Assembly: GCF_034377285.1 (NCBI RefSeq) | Contig: NZ_CP139715.1 | Span: forward strand, 1,116,001 to 1,180,000 | Length of the DNA: 64,000 nucleotides | Direction: 5' to 3' | From: Thalassobaculum sp. OXR-137 | GTDB taxonomy: Bacteria > Pseudomonadota > Alphaproteobacteria > Thalassobaculales > Thalassobaculaceae | In this document: piece after piece, positions 57,436-64,000 of the stretch | Position numbering within the stretch: the stretch's first letter is position 1 | Layout of the letters: each line of letters starts with the position of its first letter | Made by a program: the position numbers and the translations under genes | Notes under the pieces: model-generated | What the model was told of the DNA's origin: nothing | Database searches by the model: none | Seen by the model: the letters and a program-made list of their open reading frames with translations, nothing else

Positions 57436-59553
57436 ATGTTCGACGTTTACCGCAAGGAAATCGAATGGGGCGGGCGCACGCTCACCCTTGAGACCGGCAA
57501 AATGGCCCGCCAGGCCGATGGCGCCGTCCTCGCCCGCTACGGCGACACCGCCGTTCTCTGCACCGTGGTCGCCGCCAAGACGCCGCGCCCGGGCATCGAC
57601 TTCTTCCCGCTCTCGGTCCACTACATGGAGAAGACCTACGCCGCGGGTAAGATCCCCGGCGGCTTCTTCAAGCGCGAGGGCCGTCCGAGCGAGAAGGAGA
57701 CCCTGACCTCCCGCCTGATCGACCGGCCGATCCGCCCGCTCTTCGTCAAGGGCTTCAAGAACGAGGTGCAGGTGATCTGCACGGTTCTCGCCCACGACCT
57801 GGAGAACGATCCGGACATCGTCGCCATGGTCGGCACCTCCGCCGCCTTGTGCCTGTCCGGCGCCCCGTTCCTGGGCCCGATCGGCGGCGCGCGCGTCGGC
57901 TATAAGGATGGCGAGTACATCCTGAACCCGACCATGGACGTGACCCGCACCGAGAGCGAGCTCGACCTGGTCGTGGCCGGCACCGAAGAAGGCGTGCTCA
58001 TGGTCGAGTCGATGGCGTCGGAGCTGTCGGAAGAGATCATGCTCGGCGCCGTCAACTTCGGTCACGACAGCTTCCAGCCGGTGATCAAGGCGATCATCGA
58101 GCTGGCCGAGGCCGCCGCCAAGGATCCGATGGATCTGCCGGAGAGCCCGCTGGACCTGGACGCCATCCGCGGCAAGCTCGAGGCGGCCTGCAAGGCCGAC
58201 CTGGAAGCCGCCTATGACGAGCCGAACAAGTCCGAGCGCCAGAACAAGCTCGCGGCCGCCAAGGAGAAGGCGCTCGCCGCGATCGAGGACGACGCCGAGA
58301 AGGAAGCCGCCAAGGGCCTGATGAAGGGCCTTGAGGCCGACATCGTGCGCGGCCGCATCCTGGAGACCGGCAAGCGTATCGACGAGCGCGACACCAAGAC
58401 CGTGCGCCAGATCGTGGCCGAGGTCGGCCTGCTGCCCCGGACCCACGGCTCCGCCCTGTTCACCCGCGGCGAGACCCAGGCGATGGTCATCGCCACCCTG
58501 GGCACCGGCCAGGACGAGCAGATCATCGACGCGCTCGAGGGCGAGTACCGCGAGCACTTCCTGCTGCACTACAACTTCCCGCCGTTCTCGGTGGGCGAGG
58601 CGGGCCGCGTCGGCTCCCCGGGCCGCCGCGAGATCGGCCACGGCAAGCTGGCCTGGCGGGCGGTGAAGCCGCTGCTGCCGAGCAAGGAAGCCTTCCCCTA
58701 CACCCTGCGCGTGGTCTCCGAGATCACCGAGTCCAACGGCTCGTCGTCCATGGCGACGGTCTGCGGCACCTCGCTGTCGCTGATGGATGCCGGCGTGCCG
58801 CTGGCCCGTCCGGTGGCGGGCATCGCCATGGGCCTGATCAAGGAAGGCGAGAAGTTCGCCGTCCTGTCCGACATCCTGGGTGACGAAGATCACCTGGGCG
58901 ACATGGACTTCAAGGTCGCCGGCACCGACAAGGGCGTCACCGCCCTGCAGATGGACATCAAGATCACGTCCATCACCCGCGAGATCATGAAGGTCGCGCT
59001 GGAGCAGGCGAAGGACGGCCGGATGCACATCCTGGGCGAGATGGGCAAGGCCCTGTCCGCGGCCCGCGACGGCGTCTCCGACACCGCGCCGAAGATGATC
59101 TCGATCAAGATCCCGGTCGACAAGATCCGCGACGTGATCGGCTCGGGCGGCAAGGTGATCCGCGAGATCTGCGAAGTCACCGGTGCGAAGATCGATATCG
59201 ACGACGACGGCACCGTGAAGATCGCCGCCGTCGAGCAGGCCTCTCTCGACGCCGCCCATAACTGGGTCTACTCGCTGACGGCCGAGCCGGAAGTGGGCAA
59301 GATCTACGACGGCAAGGTCGTGAAGACCCTCGACTTCGGCGCCTTTGTGAACTTCCTCGGCCCGAAGGACGGTCTGGTGCATATCAGCCAGCTGACCTCG
59401 GCCAAGCGTCCGGAAGCGGTCACCGAGGTCGTCAAGGAAGGCGACAAGGTGAAGGTGAAGGTCATCGGCTTCGACGATCGCGGCAAGGTCAAGCTGTCGA
59501 TGAAGGTCGTCGATCAGGAGACCGGCGAAGATCTGGAAGCCGCTGCCGAGTAA
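57436..59553 (+). CDS. pnp: Polyribonucleotide nucleotidyltransferase (PNPase)
   Basis: The product has 705 residues from the ATG at 57436 with TGAGGATTGACACGT ahead; an in-frame TTG at 57427 is rejected. Two RNase PH-like domains (1-210 and about 300-540) are joined by a helical domain. Then come a KH domain ([20 protein letters not shown] read as [12 protein letters not shown]) and an S1 domain (about 615-690, [17 protein letters not shown]). It degrades RNA 3' to 5' using phosphate. As in other bacteria it follows rpsO. Confidence 0.97.
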   Translation: MFDVYRKEIEWGGRTLTLETGKMARQADGAVLARYGDTAVLCTVVAAKTPRPGIDFFPLSVHYMEKTYAAGKIPGGFFKREGRPSEKETLTSRLIDRPIRPLFVKGFKNEVQVICTVLAHDLENDPDIVAMVGTSAALCLSGAPFLGPIGGARVGYKDGEYILNPTMDVTRTESELDLVVAGTEEGVLMVESMASELSEEIMLGAVNFGHDSFQPVIKAIIELAEAAAKDPMDLPESPLDLDAIRGKLEAACKADLEAAYDEPNKSERQNKLAAAKEKALAAIEDDAEKEAAKGLMKGLEADIVRGRILETGKRIDERDTKTVRQIVAEVGLLPRTHGSALFTRGETQAMVIATLGTGQDEQIIDALEGEYREHFLLHYNFPPFSVGEAGRVGSPGRREIGHGKLAWRAVKPLLPSKEAFPYTLRVVSEITESNGSSSMATVCGTSLSLMDAGVPLARPVAGIAMGLIKEGEKFAVLSDILGDEDHLGDMDFKVAGTDKGVTALQMDIKITSITREIMKVALEQAKDGRMHILGEMGKALSAARDGVSDTAPKMISIKIPVDKIRDVIGSGGKVIREICEVTGAKIDIDDDGTVKIAAVEQASLDAAHNWVYSLTAEPEVGKIYDGKVVKTLDFGAFVNFLGPKDGLVHISQLTSAKRPEAVTEVVKEGDKVKVKVIGFDDRGKVKLSMKVVDQETGEDLEAAAE

Positions 59554-59584
59554 TCGGCTTCTACTTCGACTTATAGAGAAATAG

Positions 59585-59612
59585 CGGCGCGGCAGCCTCG
59601 GTTGCCGCGCCG
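59585..59612 (+). terminator. Terminator behind pnp
   Basis: CGGCGCGGCA and TGCCGCGCCG form a perfect 10-bp stem with an 8-nt loop 31 bp behind the pnp stop, followed by TTTCCGTTT. It lies between convergent pnp and the glycosyltransferase, and can serve both. Confidence 0.8.
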
Positions 59613-59627
59613 TTTCCGTTTCCGGGG

Positions 59628-60710
59628 CTATGCCGCGCGGACCTGACCTTCCGCCGGGTCGAACGGCTGCAGGTTGTCGAGGAACATCTCGGCGCAGCGC
59701 GCCCAGGTGAACTGCAGTCCCCGCGTCCGGGCCACGCTCCGGTCGATCGTCAACGCCCCGGCCACCGCGCGCGCCAGATCCTCGTCCAGCACGCCCGCGC
59801 CGCTGTCGGCGATCACGTCCAGCGGTCCCGGCACCGGATAGGCCGCGACCGGTACGCCGCTGGCCAGCGCCTCGATCAGCACCAGGCCGAAGGTATCCGT
59901 GCGGCTCGGGAAGACGAACACGTCGGCCGAGGCATAGTGCGCGGCCAGGTCCTCGCCCGATTTCGCGCCGACGAACACCACATCGGGATGCTGGCGCATC
60001 AGCTCCGCGCGCTGCGGGCCGTCGCCGACCACGACCTTGGTCCCCGGATGGTCCAGCGCGAGGAAGGCGCCGATATTCTTCTCCACGGCAACGCGGCCGA
60101 CATACATCAGGATCGGCCCGGGCAGGTCGAGAATGGACGGGCGCGGATGGAACAACCGCACGTCCACGCCCCGGGTCCAGTCGCGCAGGTTGGCAAATCC
60201 GTGCGCCTCCAGCTCACGGCGCAGCGAGGCGGTCGCCACCATAACCCCGCTGGAGGGCGCGTGGAACCGGCGCATCATCCGGTAGGTCCAGGCCAGCGGA
60301 ATCCCGGCCCGGGCCTGCAGGTACTCCGGAAACTTGGTGTGGTAGGCCGTGGTGAAGGGCAGGCCGCGCGCCAGGCAGTAGCGCCGGGCGGCATGGCCGA
60401 GCGGCCCCTCGGTGGCGATGTGGATGGCGCAGGGATGGGCGGCGTCCAGCAGGTCGGCCACGCGGCGGTCGGGGAACAGGGCCAGGCGGATTTCCGGATA
60501 GGTCGGGCAGGGCACCGTGCGGAACCGGTCCGGCGTCACGAAAGTCACCCGATGCCCGCGCGCGCGGAGATGCTCGGCGGTGGTCGCCAGGGTGCGGACG
60601 ACGCCGTTGACCTGGGGATACCAGGCGTCGGAGACCACCGTCACATGCAGCGGCGGAGCCGGCCCGACAGCCTCGGGCAAGACCTCCGTCCGCGCGAGGG
60701 CGGGGACCAT
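59628..60710 (-). CDS. Agt-like diacylglycerol glycosyltransferase (GT4)
   Basis: The product has 360 residues from the ATG at 60710, preceded by TGAGGTGACGGTC; a GTG at 60719 is in frame. GT-B fold: the N-terminal half has VVSDAWYPQVNGVVRTLATT and FTTAYHTKFPEYLQAR. The C-terminal donor site has MYVGRVAVEKNI and the EX7E-type SRTDTFGLVLIEALASG. Its start is 11-13 bp behind the plcP-like stop. In Agrobacterium and marine bacteria, an Agt glycosyltransferase paired with PlcP makes glycosyl-diacylglycerols during phosphate starvation; that context is the main ground for this call. Another lipid or glycan acceptor is possible. Confidence 0.72.
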   Translation of the reverse strand: MVPALARTEVLPEAVGPAPPLHVTVVSDAWYPQVNGVVRTLATTAEHLRARGHRVTFVTPDRFRTVPCPTYPEIRLALFPDRRVADLLDAAHPCAIHIATEGPLGHAARRYCLARGLPFTTAYHTKFPEYLQARAGIPLAWTYRMMRRFHAPSSGVMVATASLRRELEAHGFANLRDWTRGVDVRLFHPRPSILDLPGPILMYVGRVAVEKNIGAFLALDHPGTKVVVGDGPQRAELMRQHPDVVFVGAKSGEDLAAHYASADVFVFPSRTDTFGLVLIEALASGVPVAAYPVPGPLDVIADSGAGVLDEDLARAVAGALTIDRSVARTRGLQFTWARCAEMFLDNLQPFDPAEGQVRAA

Positions 60711-60720
60711 GACCGTCACC

Positions 60721-61494
60721 TCAGGCGGCGAAGGACATCTGTCGGGTTTCGACCCAGTGAACGATCTCCATCTCGCCGTTCAGGTCCTCCACCAGGGCGG
60801 TGCAGCTCTCCACCCAGTCGCCGTCGTTGCAGTACAGGATGTCGCCGATCATCCGCATCTCGGCCTTGTGGATGTGGCCGCAGACCACCCCATCGACCCC
60901 GCGCCGCCGCGCCTCGTCGGCCAGCGCGTCCTCGAAGGCGCCGATGAACTCGACCGCGCGCTTGGCCTTCTGCTTCAGATAGGCGGACAGCGACCAGTAC
61001 GGATAGCCGAGCCGGCGGCGCACCTCGTTGAAGGCGACGTTCAGCGACAGCAGGGTGGCGTAGGACCAGTCGCCCAGCACCGCCAGCCACTTGGCGTAGG
61101 TCACGACCACGTCGAACTCGTCACCGTGGATGACCAGGAACCGCTTGCCGGTCTTGGTGACGTGGATGTGCTCCGGCCGGATCTCGATCTGGCCGAAATC
61201 GGAGTTCAGGTATTCCCGGAACAGGTCGTCGTGGTTGCCGGGGATGAAGATGACCTTGGTGCCCTTGCGCGCCTTGCGCAGCAGCTTCTGCACCACGTCG
61301 TTATGGGCCTGCCGCCAGCCCCAGCTCCGCTTCATCCGCCAGATGTCGAGGATGTCCCCGACCAGGTACAGATATTCGGAATCGGTATGCTTCAGGAAAT
61401 CCAGCAGGTATTCTGCCTGACACCCGCGGGTACCCAGGTGAATGTCGGATATCCAGATCGCCCGGTATCGGGTGATACCCCGTTCCGCGTTCAT
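60721..61494 (-). CDS. PlcP-like metallophosphoesterase (phospholipase C type)
   Basis: The product has 257 residues with the calcineurin-like metal motifs: SDIHLG (16-21), GDILD (46-50), GNHD (86-89), IHGDEFD and GHIH (206-209). The TRGCQAEYLLDFL stretch after the first motif and overall length match alphaproteobacterial PlcP rather than LpxH. PlcP removes phosphoalcohol head groups from phosphatidylcholine or phosphatidylethanolamine, leaving diacylglycerol. The Agt-like glycosyltransferase follows directly. Annotation pipelines often call such genes UDP-2,3-diacylglucosamine diphosphatase, which is the alternative. Two Pho-box-like half-sites lie upstream. Confidence 0.75.
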   Translation of the reverse strand: MNAERGITRYRAIWISDIHLGTRGCQAEYLLDFLKHTDSEYLYLVGDILDIWRMKRSWGWRQAHNDVVQKLLRKARKGTKVIFIPGNHDDLFREYLNSDFGQIEIRPEHIHVTKTGKRFLVIHGDEFDVVVTYAKWLAVLGDWSYATLLSLNVAFNEVRRRLGYPYWSLSAYLKQKAKRAVEFIGAFEDALADEARRRGVDGVVCGHIHKAEMRMIGDILYCNDGDWVESCTALVEDLNGEMEIVHWVETRQMSFAA

Positions 61495-61555
61495 GCCGCA
61501 CCCCGCCGCAACCGCATCGACCAGTAAAAGTTCTACAAGTTGATAGCTCCGTTAG

Positions 61556-61595
61556 ATGACACTCCATATCTGGTAAAATTAAATATCTATGACAT
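61556..61595 (-). promoter_or_regulatory. Possible Pho-box half-sites upstream of the plcP-like gene
   Basis: On the minus strand ATGTCAT (61589-61595) and GTGTCAT (61556-61562) each match the Pho half-site CTGTCAT in six of seven bases. They are 33 bp apart, exactly three 11-bp steps, with AT-rich DNA between; the two intermediate units match poorly. They lie 62-101 bp ahead of the plcP start. This is weaker than the pstS box. Confidence 0.4.
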
Positions 61596-61742
61596 TTAGC
61601 GCCGGTCTGCTCTTCGATTTGCGATATGAACGCTTGCGCCGGCTCGTCACAAAACCTTAACAATACTCGCCAGAGCAGGGCTTTCACTCGCCGACCGCGC
61701 TCGGCCCATCAGCCGTAGGGCCAAAACAGGCCGAGAGGATAT

Positions 61743-62720
61743 ATGGACATGCATACCGACCCCGCGACCGCGTCCACGGAACCGGTCGTCCCGCCGGCGG
61801 CCCGGCCGGAGGGCGACGGCGATCCCGCGGTCAGGACGGTGCGGCGCGCGCTGATCATCTTCAATCGGAACGCCGGCGGCGGACGCAAGGTCGCCCGGCT
61901 CGACGAGACGGTCACCCGGCTGACGGAGGCCGGGGTCGAGGTCGAGATCCACCTCACCTCCTTTGCCGGCGATGCCGAGCAGACCGCCCATGCCGCCCGG
62001 TTCCTGGGCAGCGGACCCGATGTGGTGATCTGCGCCGGCGGCGACGGCACGCTGAACGAGGTGGTGAACGGTCTGGCCGGCGGCGACACGCCGCTGGCGC
62101 TGCTGCCGATCGGCACGGCGAACGTGCTGGCGGCCGAGATCGGCCTCGCCACCGATATCGATACGGTCGTCGACACGATCTTCCACGGCCGGCCGGTGCC
62201 GGTCCACCTGGGCATGGCGAACGGGCGCTACTTCACCCTGATGACCGGGGTGGGTCTGGACGCGGAGGTCGTCGCCAGCGTCGACCGCAAACTGAAGCGC
62301 AAGACCGGCAAGCTGGCCTACGGGCTCGCCACCCTCAAGCGCTGGTCGGTCTACCGCGACCACCATTTCCGGGTGACGGTCGACGGGATGGAGCACCGGG
62401 CCGCCGGCGTCATCGTCGCCAACGGCCACTACTACGGCGGCCGCTTCGTCTGCGCCGAGAATGCCCGGATCACCGAGCCCGGCCTGCATGTCTGCCTGTT
62501 CCAGAAGCCGGGGCGGTGGCAGGCGATCTACTACATGATGGCGCTGTTCGGCGGGTTCCTGGACCGGCTGAACACCTACAAGGTGATCCCCGGCCGCGAC
62601 ATCCACATCGCCGACGACCGCGACGGGCCGGTGCAGGGCGACGGCGACATCATCACCCAGCTTCCGCTCACCATCGGGGTCGCGCCGGAGACGGTGCGGA
62701 TCCTGATGCCGCGGGGGTAG
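61743..62720 (+). CDS. Diacylglycerol kinase family lipid kinase
   Basis: The product has 325 residues. The catalytic domain (about 35-165) shows ALIIFNRNAGGGRK, the nucleotide-binding CAGGDGTLNEVVNG (GGDGT near residue 99) and LPIGTANVLAAEIG. The C-terminal domain has GVIVANGHYYGGRF. It phosphorylates diacylglycerol or a related lipid. Placed divergently from plcP-agt, it may return diacylglycerol to phosphatidic acid when phosphate is available. Related DAGK-fold proteins act on sphingoid bases or undecaprenol, so the substrate is inferred. GAGAGGATAT precedes the ATG. Confidence 0.85.
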   Translation: MDMHTDPATASTEPVVPPAARPEGDGDPAVRTVRRALIIFNRNAGGGRKVARLDETVTRLTEAGVEVEIHLTSFAGDAEQTAHAARFLGSGPDVVICAGGDGTLNEVVNGLAGGDTPLALLPIGTANVLAAEIGLATDIDTVVDTIFHGRPVPVHLGMANGRYFTLMTGVGLDAEVVASVDRKLKRKTGKLAYGLATLKRWSVYRDHHFRVTVDGMEHRAAGVIVANGHYYGGRFVCAENARITEPGLHVCLFQKPGRWQAIYYMMALFGGFLDRLNTYKVIPGRDIHIADDRDGPVQGDGDIITQLPLTIGVAPETVRILMPRG

Positions 62721-62762
62721 ATCCCCGCTTTCCTCGTAGATCCCCGCCTTCCTCCCCTCCAA

Positions 62763-62834
62763 CCGACTTCCCGGACTCGATCCGGGACCTCCGCACAACG
62801 GCAGCAGGATCCCGGATCAGGTCCGGGAAGTCGG
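62763..62834. repeat. 72-bp inverted-repeat element related to the 187-bp array
   Basis: CCGACTTCCCGGAC (62763-62776) and its perfect inverse (62821-62834) bracket 44 bp that includes GATCCGGGACC and GGATCCCGGATC. The arms match those of the 3442-4118 cores (CGACTTCCTGGA) except for T/C changes, and both contain GGACTYGATCCGGG. It lies between the convergent lipid kinase and YHS-protein genes. Confidence 0.75.
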
Positions 62835-62854
62835 AATGGGAGGTGGAGAGTAAC

Positions 62855-63373
62855 TCAGCGGGCGAGCTGGTTCGGCGGTTCGGACCAGACCGCCTGGTTC
62901 CACTTGCGGTCGGCGGTGGCGATGTAGCCGGCGGGATTGCGCTGCCAGATTTCGCGCACGGCGTCGTTGCGCGACAGGTAGAGCTTGCCGTCGATGATGT
63001 CGAAGACCCGCGGGTCCGTGGTGTAGGCCTTGCCGCGCGACATGCCGTACAGGCTGTAGCCGCCGTATTGCGGCGCGTAATGCTCCGGGTTCTCGCGGAA
63101 CAGCTGGGCGTTTTCGGCGGTGGTGAAATACCAGACAGCGCCGCGCCACTCGACCCGATGGTCGGGCGAGCCGGACGCGGGTTCCGGATCGACGAAATAG
63201 GACACCGGGTCGTAGCCGCCGAGGGCGACGCCGTCGCGCTCGAACACCGGTGCCGGTCCGGCGGTTGCGGCCCCGTTGGCCGGCATGCCGGCGCCGCAGG
63301 CCACGAAGATGCCGCCGACGGCGGCAAGGCCCAGCACGGCGGATACACGCATTAGGGCGGGCAGGTTTCTCAT
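62855..63373 (-). CDS. YHS-domain exported protein or lipoprotein
   Basis: The product has 172 residues from the ATG at 63373, with GGAGAAAGTGAC ahead; the frame is open to 63466. An N-terminal signal (about 9-27) ends at GGIFVACG, where the Cys could be lipidated although FVAC is not an ideal lipobox. The YHS domain (about 55-110) has LGGYDPVSYFVDPEP, WRGAVWYFTTAENAQLF and YAPQYGGYSLYGM. A C-terminal DIIDGKLYLSRNDAVREIW follows. Such periplasmic YHS proteins are widespread in alphaproteobacteria; metal binding has been proposed but the function is not settled. Confidence 0.78.
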   Translation of the reverse strand: MRNLPALMRVSAVLGLAAVGGIFVACGAGMPANGAATAGPAPVFERDGVALGGYDPVSYFVDPEPASGSPDHRVEWRGAVWYFTTAENAQLFRENPEHYAPQYGGYSLYGMSRGKAYTTDPRVFDIIDGKLYLSRNDAVREIWQRNPAGYIATADRKWNQAVWSEPPNQLAR

Positions 63374-63471
63374 GTCACTTTCTCCAGGCTCCGGCGCTCG
63401 GCCGGCCCCCCGCCCGAGCCCGCATATAGGGAGCGGTCTCGGGCATCGCCAGAGAAAAAGTGTCACATTCC

Positions 63472-63508
63472 GGAGAGGGACCGGTGAGCGGCCCCGCGAG
63501 CCCTCTCC
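63472..63508 (-). terminator. Hairpin between pmbA and the YHS gene
   Basis: GGAGAGGG and CCCTCTCC (63472-63479 with 63501-63508) form a perfect 8-bp stem with a GC-rich 21-nt loop just behind the pmbA stop on the minus strand. A T-run appears only about 15 nt later, so it is a modest terminator candidate. Confidence 0.45.
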
Positions 63509-63510
63509 CG

Positions 63511-64000
63511 TCAGCCCTCGCCGCCGCCCACCAGCAGCCCCTCGATCCGGATGGTCGGGCTGTCCATGCCGTATTTGAATTCCAGGTCGTCCGCCGGGAG
63601 CAGGGAGGCGAACATCTCCTTCAGGTGACCGCCGATGGTCATCTCGGAGACCGGGAAGGTGATCTCGCCGTTCTCGATCCAGTAACCGGCCGCCCCCCGG
63701 CTGTAATCGCCGGTGACCAGATTGACGCTGGTGCCCATCATCTCGGTGACGAGAAACCCGCTCTCGATGTCCTTGATCATGTCTTCCGGCGAGACCGTGC
63801 CGGCGGCCAGATACAGGTTGCTGACGCTCGGCCCGGGTGTTCCGCCGGTGCTGCGCGAGGCGCTGGCGGTGCTCTCCAGCCCGAGCTGGCGGGCGGTGGC
63901 GAGGTCCAGAGTCCAGCTCGTCAGCCGGCCGTTGTCGATCACCGCCCGCGGGCGGGTCGCCAGGCCCTCGGCGTCGAACGGCTTGGAGCGAAAGCCGCGC
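63511..64000 (-). CDS. pmbA: PmbA/TldE-type metalloprotease homologue (5' end outside window)
   Basis: The last 162 residues are visible; the gene continues past the right edge. The C-terminal TldD/PmbA domain is clear: TARQLGLESTASASRSTGG, SNLYLAAGTVSPEDMIKDIE (SNLYLAAGTVSPEDM), VTEMMGTSVNLVTGDYSRGAAGYWIENGEI (GDYSRGAAGYWIENG) and FPVSEMTIGGHLKEM. PmbA forms a heterodimer with TldD, which bears the metal-binding protease site. The complex acts on unfolded peptides and on microcin B17 or CcdA in enterics. The PmbA subunit itself lacks the HExxxH site. Confidence 0.9.
   Translation of the reverse strand, partial: RGFRSKPFDAEGLATRPRAVIDNGRLTSWTLDLATARQLGLESTASASRSTGGTPGPSVSNLYLAAGTVSPEDMIKDIESGFLVTEMMGTSVNLVTGDYSRGAAGYWIENGEITFPVSEMTIGGHLKEMFASLLPADDLEFKYGMDSPTIRIEGLLVGGGEG

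Noticed and set aside
60721-61494. UDP-2,3-diacylglucosamine diphosphatase (LpxH) as the primary call
   Set aside because: The fold is shared, but the extended TRGCQAEYLLDFL region, the length and the adjacent GT4 gene fit PlcP better. It remains the main alternative.

Overview
The window is about 64 kb of high-GC DNA (roughly two-thirds G+C by eye) from an alphaproteobacterium. Gene order and protein types fit the Rhodospirillales best: the run tsaB-rimI, olsB-olsA, miaB-phoH-ybeY-corC-lnt-xre-metK-trmB, rimP-nusA-ylxR-infB-rbfA-truB-rpsO-pnp is a conserved alphaproteobacterial backbone, and NusA, MaeB, GlnD and the YlxR-L7Ae fusion all look alphaproteobacterial. No genus is asserted. No rRNA, tRNA, CRISPR array or recognisable transposase was found.

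Layout. 1-2.2 kb: partial bactofilin, an EI24/CysZ-like and a DUF998-like membrane protein. 2.4-5.5 kb: a PfkB-family sugar kinase and an AmpG-like transporter, separated by four tandem 187-bp repeat units. 5.6-13.6 kb: a complete phosphate-sensing block on the minus strand (phoR-pstS-pstC-pstA-pstB-phoU-phoB) with a tandem Pho box ahead of pstS and a strong hairpin between pstS and pstC. 13.7-18.9 kb: maeB and, divergently, mutS. 18.9-19.9 kb: a strikingly AT-rich island carrying one unrecognised, probably exported protein, bounded by 59-bp imperfect direct repeats of the mutS/tetR junction. 19.9-25.9 kb: an accessory stretch with TetR/VOC and MarR/VOC/DUF899/DUF1428 modules, a DapA-family enzyme and an FAD oxidoreductase. 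26-38.2 kb: glnD, two MurJ-type flippases, a PP2C-like protein, trpS, a class III adenylate cyclase, an NfuA-type protein, a Bax-like glucosaminidase and a polysaccharide deacetylase. 38.3-59.6 kb: the long plus-strand housekeeping backbone. 59.6-64 kb: a glycosyltransferase and a metallophosphoesterase resembling the Agt/PlcP lipid-remodelling pair, a divergent diacylglycerol-kinase-family gene, a YHS-domain protein and partial pmbA.

How the genes fit together. Phosphate is a recurring theme. The Pho two-component system and Pst transporter lie at 5.6-13.6 kb, an OlsB/OlsA pair for ornithine lipid (a phosphorus-free membrane lipid) at 39.6-41.3 kb, and the PlcP/Agt/DAG-kinase group at 59.6-62.7 kb. 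The last group is predicted to strip phosphate from phospholipids and rebuild the diacylglycerol as glycolipid. Two Pho-box-like half-sites lie 33 bp apart, three 11-bp steps, ahead of the plcP-like gene. The most unusual DNA is the AT-rich island behind mutS, the 187-bp tandem array and a 178-bp element of three nested perfect inverted repeats behind glnD.

Limits. Everything rests on reading the sequence and family knowledge. No database search, folding or promoter software was run. Several start codons are choices based on ribosome-binding sites or overlaps and are flagged.
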